A DNA stretch of 38,840 bases from Conidiobolus incongruus B7586. Lineage: Eukaryota > Entomophthoromycota > Entomophthoromycetes > Entomophthorales > Conidiobolaceae. The stretch is from assembly GCA_000697335.1 (NCBI GenBank), contig JNEM01010535.1, forward strand, positions 1 to 38,840, given 5' to 3'. The notes under the pieces were generated by a model. It was not told the DNA's origin and made no database searches. It was given only the letters and a program-made list of their open reading frames with translations. The position numbers and the translations under genes are program-made. Below are positions 25,534 through 37,199 of the stretch, in pieces; within the stretch, counting starts at the first letter, position 1, and every line of letters begins with the position of its first letter.

Positions 25534-25799
25534 AATACATTTGAAATTTATGATCAATTTTTATTCAAAATTTCGAAAAACTGAAAGAAAACTGAGACAT
25601 TTTATCATCTATTAAATTCAGAGGAAATAAAATTAATGATAGGTATAAATGATGATCACAAATAAGGACAGAATCTAGCTACAATGAATCAATATTAAAA
25701 ATATGTTTACACCAAAATTAGGAGTAATATATACCATTATATAAGCTTAATGATAAACAATGTTAATAATTGATCTTTTCCATGAATATCATTAATATT

Positions 25800-27110
25800 A
25801 TTCACTCTAAAATTGCCATTCCAAATCAAACTCGATGTGAGTAATTGCTAATGAATTGTAATAAAGATATGAAACCACATTTCCTGTGATCAATTCATGT
25901 GAATTCAAGCTTGAACCAAAATCAATTCCCTGGTGTATATTCAAGGTCATTTCATTTTGGTAATGAGCCTTTCCAAACTTTTGATATCCCAGCAATTAAT
26001 TAAATGTCCATTCTACATTTGCAAAATAAATATTTTTTATAAGAACTGAATTTGAACTACATTTAAAATTAATATAATAAATCAATATGACTATTAGATA
26101 CTTTATATCTATAACCACATTAAGAACTGTGTTGATCATATGAGTCAATACCAAAGTTTATTCGTCATAGAGTTGGATGGAAGCGGATGAAGTCCCAAAT
26201 CAAGCATATTATAATTATAGTAGTTGAAATCATTAGAAGATATGGTGCCTAATTTTAATTAATATTGATTAAAATCTAGAATGAAAAATTGCTAAACTGA
26301 TTGATCTTCATTATTTCTTTTGGTTGGCTTAATTAATATATTCGTTCCATTATTACTAGATTTATTCACATCAAAAATGCATATCATATTCATTGATACA
26401 TCATACATTCTAATTACATCAGTGACTAGGATATATTTCATAATAGATTATTAGATTAATTGTACGGTATTAAGTGGGTTAAATTAATATATTGTGAAGC
26501 CACAAGTTACTCTATCATCTAATACGACATAATTTTCATATGCCAATCCATTATCCATATTACATAATTGGACAAGATATGGTTTAGTATGTTTAATAAA
26601 AGGATGTGTATTGATGTTTACATAATCATAAATAACTGGATTAATTAACTATTGAGCTCGAAAGATACCACAATGGTTATAGGAAGGATACTAATCAAAA
26701 TCAAATATGGGCTTTGATCTTGGTAACACTAAAAAAGTTTAAATAGTGTTTATTCAATCAAATTAAAATCAGTTTTAATGATCTATAGTTAGTCTTTAGA
26801 TTAGACTATACCTTGTCTTATTTCATCCGGATAGAATTTGTCATTTCTAAATATTTGTATTGAATATGGGTGCAATTGATGGAGTTGGGTATGATGGTAT
26901 ACTAACAAATACCACAGTTTCAGTATATCATTGCTTGAATTGATCAAAATAGCAGGACCATCAGGAGACCCAATCTACAGATCAATGTCGATGTTCATTC
27001 ATATATGATATAATAGATGTAATTTTGCTCATTTAAAGGATCAAACGAAATCATTTCCACAATTGGAGTCTGTATCATTATATTAAGTACAAAGTTACCG
27101 TTTTTGCAGC
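25800..27110 (-). pseudogene. Decayed protein-coding gene, function not recognised
   Basis: The minus strand shows protein-like segments with far fewer stops than random DNA of this composition would give. They include about 27000-27090 (PIVEMISFDPLNEQNYIYYI), 26760-27000 (IGSPDGPAILINSSNDILKL, then PYSIQIFRNDKFYPDE), 26150-26640 (KPYLVQLCNMDNGLAYENYV, then YYNYNMLDLGLHPLPSNSMT) and 25807-25995 (MTLNIHQGIDFGSSLNSHEL). The segments lie in different frames and contain internal TAA/TAG/TGA codons, so this is most likely a host gene that has lost function. The SPDG phrase and short beta-like stretches would suit a beta-propeller protein, but I cannot name a family. It lies between two live genes that point toward it. 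Confidence 0.5.
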
Positions 27111-27425
27111 AATTGTAGGATCATTATCTAGTGAGGTTTATTATTTACATTTGATTAAATAGTAGAATTGGTTATTTCCATATTATATGTATTAATCTAT
27201 TTCATCACTTATTACAATATTTTAGGCCCTGTTACCAGTATTTAAACCATGAGTTGATTTTACTTGAAATGCGATTATGGGATTTTATATTAAAATTATT
27301 TAATATAATGAATAAATAAATTTGATAATGTTAATTCAGAAAAAATTGATATTCTGTAATTGATACTGAATGAAATATAAAATGCAATAAAATTACATAA
27401 TATGAATATTTATTTAAAACAAAAT

Positions 27426-28689
27426 TTATGATAATAATGTGTTCAATTTATCGGAAGGAGTCTCACCTAATTCGGTAATAAGTCGAGGAACTAAAGAGAA
27501 TGGAGTAACATCATATTTGAGTTGGATCGTTGAAAAGTTGCCATTAGGTGGGCTTTGAGCTAATAAATTCCATTGAGTTGAGTTGAATAAAACTTTATCC
27601 CAAATTTTATAGGATTCTCCAAAGAATGTAGTGGGAATTTCTTGTAATTGAGAAGCTAGGGCAATCTGACCTGTTCCACTCACTGAAAGGACGGATCCGT
27701 CGATTAATAAAGCTTCAGAGTTTAACCAAACACGAGTGGCATCTTGGATGACATAGGACAAGCTGCTTAATATGACATAGGTGCACTGGATTCCTTTCTT
27801 AGTCAAGTAGTCAAGTAAAATCTTGCCTGATTGTTGGTCGTTATCCACTATAATGACTGAAAATTTAGTACCATTAGTTAATGCTAATTCGAAGGCTTTT
27901 TGAACAACAGCAGAGTTGCCATAGGTCAAAATGACGTCATTATCTAACACCTCTGTAGAGAGGTGAAGAGCAATATTTTCAGTGGCTGATTCAATTTTTT
28001 CAAATTGGAAGCATTCTAATTTTTGATTAATCCCAGGGATGATGTCCTGTAAAGATGATTTAGGATCAAGATTGATTATGTATGTATTGATGTAATTTAA
28101 AGCGTTGGTGACTCCAGCTGTAAAAGGATAGATTAATTTGATATGGTTTAATTGGGAGGAGAGGTAAATAGGAAGATCGCGATTCAAAATAGCTTGATCT
28201 GGTAATTGGTAATCACTGATGAGGGTTTTGAGAGTGTCTAGTATATTGATGCAGAATGTGTTGTTATCTTGAACAGATTGTGATGAAAGCGTGCTGATAA
28301 GTTTTTCAACATTGGGGTGAATATTGGAAGATTCTTTCTTCTCATCTTTGATTTTGAGATGGGAGAACAAATTAGTGAAGCTAAAGTCGGAAATTGATTT
28401 GGGTGCAGGAGCAGAGGATTTAGGATCTGCTTTGGCTTGATTTTGAGCGGCTTTCTTTGGATGAGGTAGGCCTTGAGCTTTACGAGCTTCTTTTTCAGCT
28501 CTTTGTCGCTCCTTGAATAAAGATTAATAATTTGGATGTAATAAATATATTTTTGATTACCTGTAATTCGCGTCTCTCAGCTTTGGTCATCTCTTTCATA
28601 CTCTTTTTAGCTTCTACAGGTTGTTTTTGGCTAGTTAGAGAAGACTTAACATCCTTGTTACTGTGAGCTTCGATACTCGAATTATCCAT
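27426..28689 (-). CDS. GCD2: Translation initiation factor eIF2B subunit delta, 404 aa, 2 exons
   Basis: eIF2B is the guanine-nucleotide exchange factor that reloads eIF2 with GTP. Delta belongs to the alpha/beta/delta regulatory core that senses phosphorylated eIF2. Exon 1 (28689-28561) encodes 43 residues ending KAERRELQ, a 49-base intron (28560-28512) follows, and exon 2 (28511-27426) begins ERQRAEKEARKAQG, so the conserved Lys/Glu/Arg helix reads across the junction. The C-terminal Rossmann-like core has DVILTYGNS near 235-243, KFSVIIVDNDQQSGK, GIQCTYVILSSLSYV and DGSVLSVSGTG at 314-324, and ends with YDVTPFSLVPRLITELGETP, close to the delta-specific tail YDVTPPDLVDLVITELG of animals. It is short (yeast Gcd2 is 651 aa, human delta 523 aa), with a reduced N-terminal extension. 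The usual NGxVxSRxGTA motif has D for N and V for R. Confidence 0.92.
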
Positions 28690-29458
28690 GATATTTAAAT
28701 ATTAGACTAAATTAAAATAAATTAGTTTAATTATTAATATATATACTTTAATTAATATAATGGCAGTAATAGAAAATACAGTAATCATTTAAATATACGG
28801 TAGAATTGATTTTAAAATAAATTAATATATAACGCTTACATAATTGGTCGAATAATTAATTTATAAATTAAACTAATTTTGATTCATTATTAATTCTAAG
28901 TCATCAATAAGTTTTATAGAATATTTAAATCAATAACTTTTATGGGATTATATTTTTTTGATTCTAATAAATGTATATGCTTCCAACTAAATTGTATAAT
29001 AAATAAATAATAAAAAATATATCATTTTTAGTTAGTATCAATCATGGTATAATACTAAAATGAACATTATCTAATAATTAACTAAAAAATCAAGTTGATT
29101 ATTTATCAATTTATTATAGTTGAGAATATATATAGAGCAACTATATTTGCTCATATAGATCGATTGATAGATTAATTTATTGACCCAAAGAAATTTAAAT
29201 TATCTGAAAAGCATGATTAATAAAATTTTAAATATCATATAAATTTTGGACGAAATTAAAGGGTATTTAAATCAAAAACAATGAGCCAATCAAAAGCACT
29301 GAGCTGGTTAAATTAATTCAAATACACTTTATTGTCATCAATTAGTATTTCTTAATGAAATCTTTTCATAAAATGGAATTTTAAATTGTATTTATTTATT
29401 ATTTATTGCTAATTCGTATTAAGTTTTTAATATATATGATAATTAATACAGTAAAACA
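28690..29458. promoter_or_regulatory. Shared spacer between divergent GCD2 and TPR genes
   Basis: The two flanking genes start outward from this 769-base gap, so both promoters must lie here. The sequence is AT-rich with many ATTAAT-like words. I see no recognisable binding site that stands out, and no small frame of interest. Confidence 0.5.
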
Positions 29459-31666
29459 ATGTCAAATGATTCTAAATTAAAAATACGAACAAAATATTTG
29501 ATTCATACTTATAACATTTCTAAAAATCATGACCATAATCAACCTCAATCTTCAAATCCAAGTGAAACGCCTCAAGAAAATGATCTTTTACAAATCGTTG
29601 ATGAGGAAAATTATACTTTCAATGAAGCTCAGTTTGACCAACATTGGAACACTGCTTTGGAAAACTGTAAAAATAAAGGTATGGGAAATTAATATATCAA
29701 TTTTAATTTAGATAGAGTTTGATATTAGCATATATTTTACACTCTTTACTATATTGAATCAAGAATAATTACTAAAATTATTTTCTATAGGAACCCTTGG
29801 GAAATGGAATCGCTCTTTACTTAGAAATGAGCCCAAATTGAAGGATAAACAAACACCGTTGGAATTCAAAAAATTTTCAACTGCATTAAATAAATTTTGC
29901 ACTAGATTAAATCTAAGTCATTTATCTCCTCCTGGTCCAGTAGTATCTGCAAGGTACATATTATTTTGATTTGTATGTTTTCAATTTCAGAAATTCATAA
30001 ATTTTTTAGAAAACAAAATTATATTGATTTAAGACATCTTCAAAGCCAAGACTGGTCTTCGAAAAAAGTTCAAAAAGGAAGAGAATTTGCAAAGAAAGGA
30101 GAATTTGATGAAGCTATTAAACATTTCTCTTCTGCCATACACACTGACCCAGAATGCTATAATGCTTTTTTCCATCGAGGATGTGCTTATGCTAGTAAGG
30201 CATGTTATAATGAAGCATGTCAAGATTTCGAAAAAGTACTGGAATTCATTCCAGATCACTTTTCTGCTTTTTCGTACCTAGAACAATGCACACGTAGACT
30301 CAAAGAAGACGAACTGTTAAAAACACAGTTTTCTACTCCGACCGATATTACTAGTATTGAATTCCAGAAAAAAGAAAAAGAAAGCCGCTTGTCTTATCTA
30401 CGAGCCAATTATCCTGAGCTCTTATCTGAAGATGGTAAAAGTGTTGACATTTCGAAATTTCGCATTCGCTTATCGCGACCAAAAGGACATAATCCAACAA
30501 GAAGTAAATTCCATGCACCGCCACGATTGGATACTCCTACAAACCAATCTTCAACTTGGTTTTCAGAATCTGGTCAAACTCAAACTAGGACTTTTGACAA
30601 TTATAATGCTTCATCTGATTCACTTGCAAAGAGTATAAACCCAGAAAGGAACCAATCTGGATTTAATGCTGACACATTAAATGCTTTCCGTAATACACAT
30701 TCCAATGCTCAGCATCCAACTTCTTATTATACTAGACCACATATGCCTATCATAAAATCATCAAAGCCTAATCCTGATTCCATACAATCCGAATTCGATA
30801 ATTCTACTAGAATTAACTTTAACAAAGATTCAATAGACGGCCATCTGAAATCTTTATCTCGTAAACAAAGTTTATATGGCACTAAGCCATGGAGTTATAA
30901 TACATTTCGCCCTGAAAAGCATGCAAGACCAATGGAATACATACCTGGAAACTCCGTATACAAGACCAATACAGTGAACCAAGCATCTGGGAATGTGGAT
31001 AATGGAACATCCAATATTTCGTCTATTAATTTTAGCCCACCAATAGACTCAAATCCCAGCAATTTACCTCCAGTTGAGACCAACCGCTCACCTCTTTTAA
31101 AGCAAGACAAAGAACAAACTCATCAATCTGGTCAAAAAGAGAGTGTATCTGAGTCTCGCAAAGTGGATATGGATAAGGAAAGTCTAGAAAATCAATTACT
31201 GAAATCACCTACATTTGACCAATCACCTAAGGGCAATAACAATCTTAGCTCACCCCTAAGTCAATTGATATCCAATGATCTTGCGGATTCACCTGCAGCT
31301 GCTCCTCGTCCAACCAATAATGAAGACAATCTAACATATCAAAAAGAATCTTTTACCTCAAACTATCCTACCTATTCTACAAATCACTATTCTTCATATT
31401 CAAGTTATCGTGGTCATTACTTTAGAGGGGACCGCGGATCACGGCCATATCGAGGTCGTTATCATCGATATCCAACACGAGGATACAGTCAATATTTCTA
31501 TCGTCCTCCTATGGACCATTCTACATTTGCTTCTAATACAGCCACTGAAAAGGATTCATATCAGGCCTCTGGAGAATACCACGCAACTTACCAAGCCCCT
31601 AGATATCGCCCATATTATTCTCGCCCTCCTCCTCGCCGCCATTTGGACTCACCTAATGGCTCATAA
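29459..31666 (+). CDS. TPR protein with RG/Tyr-rich C-terminal tail, 679 aa, 3 exons
   Basis: Exons are 29459-29678, 29791-29953 and 30010-31666; the introns are 112 and 56 bases. The second acceptor was chosen at 30009, because an earlier AG at 29990 would break the frame. Residues 1-144 show no known domain. Two tetratricopeptide repeats lie at about 145-178 (KKGEFDEAIKHFSSAIHTDP) and 179-212 (ACYNEACQDFEKVLEFIPDH), with the usual G/A/P spacing; TPRs bind partner proteins. A Lys/Glu-rich helix (SIEFQKKEKESRLSYL) follows. Residues 260-590 are a Ser/Asn/Pro-rich disordered region. Residues 593-632 are rich in Arg, Gly and Tyr (YRGHYFRGDRGSRPYRGRYH), a type of tail that often binds RNA and is methylated on arginine. 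The TPR part distantly recalls TTC14, but no S1 domain is visible, so a link to RNA is inference only. The function is unknown. Confidence 0.85.
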
Positions 31667-31980
31667 TTATTAAATACGATTGTATTGTATATTGCATTAT
31701 TGAATTTGATCTATCCTATTGAGTTTTAATCTTTAGCTTTTATTGTTTATTTTAATTCAATCCATTTCAATTATTCAAAATATATTTTCGACATTATATA
31801 CCTAATTATTTATTAAATTACATTGATATATACCAATATATTTGATTATAGATTTGTAAGGTATCTTTGCATATAAAAGCATTATCTTAATCAATAAAAT
31901 TAAATATTTTTATTCTTCTATTTGTTTCAGTGAATAATTTAGTTTTGATGATTTTGATTATATACAATATAATGGTATTA
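31667..31980. other. 3' flank of the TPR gene
   Basis: This is AT-rich sequence after the TAA of the TPR gene, with T-rich and AATAAA-like words (for example near 31895) that could act in 3' end formation. No further gene is visible. Confidence 0.4.
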
Positions 31981-33053
31981 CCATAGAATTAAAGAAATGG
32001 CAAATTTTTTAATATTAGTTGTTTAATTTAAATATGTTTAAACTAAATAGTGATTATTAAAGTTTTTTATTTTAATATTAGTAAAACTAAATTATAAATC
32101 TTTTAAAATTATTTAAAATTTACAAGTAACTTTTAATAATAAAGTATTATTTAAATCAACAATTTATTGTTAGATAAATTACTTTAAAGCTAACAAAAAA
32201 ACTATTTAAAACTTGTTAAAATTTAAAAAACTAATTTTAATTATTACTCTTTTAATTATTAATAAAATGAAAAAATATATTGAAAAACACCTTTTTATTT
32301 TAGTTTAAGAATTATCAAGATACTTTAATATTAATTATATAAATATTATATATATTAAAATTTAAATTAAAATTAAAATTAATTAATAAAAATATAAAAT
32401 AAGTATCTTATAATTTAACTAAAGATTAAAAAATTTAAAATAGCTATTATTAAATAAAATTAAGATATAGTTAGAAACTAAAGTTTTTATAGTTGATTAT
32501 TATAATTAATAAATCTTTAATCATTTTATATGATTTTTTACTAAAATATAAATTAAAATGTTAAATTAAATAAACTTTATTTATAAATTCCTTTAAATAA
32601 ACATTAAATTAATAAATAAATATTAATTGTTATTATAAATTATAATAACATATACTATTCTAATTTAGTTTTTAAAGTAAAATTAATTAATAATAAACTT
32701 TATATTGTTTTTTCAAATAAAACTATTTTTAATTAATATTCTTAATATAATTTAAAAAACCTATTATTTTATATAATAATTGTAAAATATATAAAAATAA
32801 AATTTTAAAAATTTTTTAATTAAAAATAATTAGAAAAAACTATTATATCTATTATATTCTTTAAATTATAATTTATATAATTATAATTGTTTTAAGTAAT
32901 TAAAAAACTAGTTTATAAAAAAAAATTTCTATATCAAAATTTAATTAGTTTATAAAATATTAATTTTTAATTTTAAATAAAAAAACTATCTTTTATATAT
33001 TAAAACTTTATTAAAAATATAATCAAAAGTTATTAATAATAAATAAAGTTATT
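31981..33053. other. Block of extreme AT content
   Basis: For over one kilobase the sequence consists almost entirely of A and T, with C and G each only a few per 60 bases and no CG dinucleotide seen. AAAAAACTA-like words recur (for example near 32198, 32226, 32836, 32904 and 32986). It borders the LTR element directly and resembles it in lacking CG, but it has no visible coding remnant and no G-over-C skew. It may be an older repeat decayed past recognition, or the AT-rich target into which the element inserted. Confidence 0.55.
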
Positions 33054-33058
33054 AATTT
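33054..33058. repeat. Target-site duplication, left copy (AATTT)
   Basis: The five bases AATTT lie immediately before the TG that opens the left LTR, and the same five bases follow the right LTR at 38775-38779. A five-base duplication is the usual size for Ty3/gypsy integration. AATTT is common in this DNA, but its exact position against both LTR ends makes chance unlikely. Confidence 0.8.
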
Positions 33059-33456
33059 TGTAAGTGTAGTGGTAGTTAAACTAATATAGTATAGAGGAAA
33101 ACTTAATATAAAAGTAGTGTGGTATAAAATATAGTAATATAATGTAGTTATAGTGTGTAAGTGTAAACAAAGTTTAATTAAGCTTTGAATTAGGATGAGT
33201 CACTAATATATTAAGATTTATATTAGGTAGTGTTAATATCCTATAATATTAATAGAATATAGTCTCAATTTTAGAAATAGTGTAAAAGTAAAAAATAGTA
33301 AGAATTGAGAGGAAAAAAAAAACCTAGTTTATTAAATAATTTAATACTATTTATACAATTAATTTAACTATATAAGTATAAATTAATTATATAATTTATA
33401 GTTAATTAGATTATATAAAAGTGTATATAAGAATTTAAAGAACTAGTCTTTTAACA
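33059..33456 (-). repeat. Left LTR (3' LTR of the minus-strand element)
   Basis: This is 398 bases, near-identical in outline to 38374-38774. It is bounded on the plus strand by TG and CA, so it is also TG..CA on the minus strand. Compared with the right copy it generally carries T or A where the other has C or G, so it appears the more decayed of the two. Besides the substitutions there is one small length difference in an A-rich run. Confidence 0.92.
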
Positions 33457-33999
33457 CTCCCTTAATAAATTTCTTAGAAGAGACACACTCCCTAATTTTT
33501 ACAAATAGGTATAATAAGCTAAGGTATTCTTAATATTTTCTAGAGGTTCTTATGTAGCTTCTTTAATAAGATAACCTATCTATTTTATATAAAAATAAAG
33601 CTTATTCCTAATAGATTTAGATTTAATTATATAATCAACATAGTATTCTTCTTCTCTATCTTAATTAATAATTAGGTCTAGTTTTAAAGTTTTTAATTAA
33701 TTAAGAAAAGTGTTAAAATCTTTAAAGTATGGTTTAATTTTAGATATGTGAAAGGTAAGGTTGATCCTCAAAGTTAAAAGTAATTCTAAGGTAATATTTT
33801 TAAAATTTGAATCAATAAATTAAATTTTATAGGGACTATAATATAATAGTAAGTATTTAAGATTTAAGCTAGATTTAAGTAGGGTAAGTTTAAAGACAGA
33901 TTGTTCTAAGTATACAAACATACTAGTTTTATATTTAAAAGGGTTTCTAGATAACTTTAAATATTATTATTCTATGATCCTTTAATTTTCTTCTAAGTT

Positions 34000-34900
34000 A
34001 AATTTAACAAGGGAATTAATATGTTTGATATTAGATTAAAATTCAACAATGTCCAAAAGTAAGTTGATTTAAAGTTTTAGAGTAATTATTAAGTTAAGAT
34101 GTTTATTATAATTGATGAAATAAAAGCTAAAACCTGTTAATTTATTAATAAAGGTGTTGAATAAATATTAGAGTTGGTAGATATAAGCATCTTAATTTAA
34201 TTGATTAGTGTTAATATAAGCTTTAATCATTTACTTTAAGGTTTTAATAGTTTTTTCAACAAGTTTATTAGTTTAGTGATGATTAATAGTAAACATAGCT
34301 AGGTTAATCTTAAGGGAAAAGGATAATAACTTCCAGAATTAAAAGTTGAATTGTATGTCTCTATCAGATACAATAGTTTGTGGAATTCTATAGTAGGTAA
34401 AGATATTAGAGAATAACAATTATACAACATCTTTAACTGTAAAAGTTTTGAAACAAGGAATAAAATAAACATATTTGGAAAATGAATCAATTGCAATTAG
34501 TAAGTTATTATAACTATTTGTTGATTTAAGGATTTTTATGAAATCAAGCTGGATTTGTTGTTAAGTTTTATTAGGGACTTATAAAGGAATAAGTTTACTA
34601 TATTTTAATTGAGTATTATATTTAGTTCTTTAGCATATATCACAAGTATTAGTGTATTTTTGAATTGATTTAATTAGGGAAAGCTAGTAATACCTTGTTT
34701 TAATTTTCTTAGTGGTTTTTAACTAGTTTTGATGTCCTCTAACAAGTAAGTTATAGCATTCATTAAATATTGTTTGTTAAATCTTGGGAATGTTAGGAAT
34801 ATATAGACAATTATTATAATATAGTAAGTTATTGATAATTTTAAATTTTTTGACATATTTTAGTTAGATTTCTAATGGTTTAAAGAGTTCTTCTTTAACT
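34000..34900 (-). pseudogene. Integrase remnant of the Ty3/gypsy element
   Basis: The minus strand shows the remains of a retroviral-type integrase: a zinc-binding start with a C-x-x-C pattern near 34635-34645, and the catalytic core near 34300-34560, with recognisable Ser-Lys-Tyr and Ile-Pro phrases of the family. The boundaries are approximate. It is a fossil fragment with many breaks. It lies downstream of the reverse transcriptase in the element's direction, as expected for Ty3/gypsy. Confidence 0.75.
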
Positions 34901-34999
34901 AAAATAAAGAAATCATTATTTAACAGTGTTTCTTAAAGTAGTTTAATAAATTTTTTATTTCCTTTATTAATAATCATTAAGTTAATATTTGCTAGATTT

Positions 35000-37000
35000 T
35001 TACAATTAGAATAAAAGGGTAAGTATGTAAGATTTTTTAACAAAGTATCTACAACATAGTTTTATTAACCTAAGAGATATTAAATAAAGAAAAGGTAAGC
35101 TTAGATAGTTTTAATCTATCTAACTTATCTTTTTAATAAATGCTTCTAAGTATTTAAGTAGATAAGTGATTTATAATCTGTAAGTGTTAAAAAAAAATTG
35201 TAGGATAAGAAATGTAAGTGATTTTTGATTATTTCTACTAAAGCAAAGAGTTTTTATTTATAGACTAGGTATTTCAATTCAGCTAGTTTTATTTTTCTTA
35301 ACTAGAATGTTATTAGTTTTAAAGTAACATTTATAAGGTTAAACTCAATTTATTCTCCCTTATTTATTATTTTATCTTATAGTTATAGGGTAAAATATAA
35401 ATTAAATTCAAACTAAGCTAATTATCTATTAATTACAAAAGAACTAAAGTTAGTAAAAATAATAGTAGGTAGTTTTAGATTAAAGATAGATAAAGCAAAA
35501 ACATTGGTAATATAGAAAATTAAAGTATTTATGCAGAAAGTATATAGTGGGGTTTATTTAAAAAGAGAGTTTTTCTTCAAGAGATTAGTAAGAAAAGTAA
35601 TAAGTTCAGCAAAAGAATCAATGAAATCTTTAAAGTAATTTAATAATTTAAGTATAAACATAAGTTGATCTTTGTTTATAAATATAGTAAAAGCTTTAAT
35701 ACCATTGAGTTTAGTTAGATTAATACTAATTCCTTAAGAGGAAACAATATAACTACAGAAAAAGACAGAAGAAGCACTAAAGATACATTTTAATAGTTTT
35801 AAGGGTAATTTATATTCTTGAATAATTTGTAAAACTTAATTAACATGTTAAATATATTCTTCTTTAGTTTTTAAATAGATTAGGATATTATTAAAGTAGG
35901 TAATAACAAAGTTATTAAAAACAGGGTTAAAAAAAGAATTGATAAATCAAGTAAAAGTTGCAAGAACATTACACAATCTAAAGTTTATAACAATAAATTT
36001 ATAGTGACTTAAAAGAGTGTTGAAAGTAGTTAAAGGGATAAAGTTTTCTTCAACTTTAATGTTGTAATATCTATTCTTAACATTTAGTTTGGTAAATATA
36101 GTTGATTTAAGTAGTTTATCCCTAACATCATATAAGTTTAGTAGTGGGGTTTTATCCTTAATAGTTTTAGAGTTTAAAACATAGTTATCAATATAAAGTT
36201 TTTAACTACCATTAGCTTTTTGTATAAAGAGGATTAGAAATTTTTATAGTAAGGAAGAAAGTCTAATATACCCATTTTCAAGTAGTTTTTAGATTTCTTC
36301 TTTTAAGGTTTAGTATTATTCAAGAGATAAATGGTAAGTAAGCTTTAAATATAGTTGTGTACCAGGGATTAGTTTAATTTTGTGTTTAATATTATGTTTA
36401 GGTGGTAATTTATTTACAAGTTCAAAAACATTAGCAAATTAACTTATTGTATTGTATAAGAAGTAGTTATTAGATATAACTTTATTAAAATTAACAGATG
36501 AAGTGTTGATAGATGAATAATAAACAAATACATATCTTTATAAATTATTTAAGTTTTTGATTAGCTTTTTACATTGATTTTTACTTATAATAATAGAATT
36601 ATTTGCTACAATTGTAGAATTAGTGTTAGGTAAAGCATTTAATAATTTTATAGTAGGGTAATGTAGATTTTTTGAGATTAATTCCACTAATTTCTTTTAG
36701 AATATAAAAGAGATAAATTTGTAGCTTTTTGGGGTAACATCTATAGATATAAAACTGTGATATTCAAACTAATTTTAACCTAATATAAAATTATAACTAA
36801 TGTTACCAACTAGGAATTTAATATATTAGGAGTAGTTAAGGGGTAATAATAGGTATTTAGATATAGTATTAGGTGCTTGTTCTATTAAGTTGTTAGTATA
36901 TTTAATTATTAAGTTGCTTTTTTAAGTAGGTAAAGATAACTTTACAACAATAAAAAAAGAGATAATACAACTAAAATAGCTAGAGTTAATTAAAACACTA
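35000..37000 (-). pseudogene. Protease, reverse transcriptase and RNase H remnants
   Basis: In the minus-strand direction a protease region (about 36600-37000, weak) is followed by the reverse transcriptase (about 35600-36350), where the catalytic loop region, the HV-x-x-VL segment and the NY-x-x-FI segment of Ty3/gypsy RT can be recognised. An RNase H region follows (about 35000-35500). The boundaries are approximate. It is a fossil with many breaks. Confidence 0.7.
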
Positions 37001-37199
37001 ACAGGTATATCTATAAAAAAACTAGTTAACACAAACAATAAGGTGATAGTTAAAGGTAAAAAATTACAAGGTAGATTAGTTACTAAAATATTTCTAGTTT
37101 CTAGTGGTTTAATCAGTTGGATTTCTCTAGTATACATAGTTTAATTTGTAGAATCATTGGTTTATTGGAACTTTTGTGGATTAGATTAAAATCTGCTAA

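Noticed and set aside
29954-29990. A 37-base second intron in the TPR gene ending at the first AG
   Set aside because: It would shift the frame and meet a stop within a few codons. The AG at 30009 gives a 56-base intron of normal size and keeps the frame.
36922-37137. A 71-codon minus-strand frame in the element as a separate host gene
   Set aside because: It lies inside the decayed LTR element between the gag and protease remnants and shares the element's skewed, CG-free composition.
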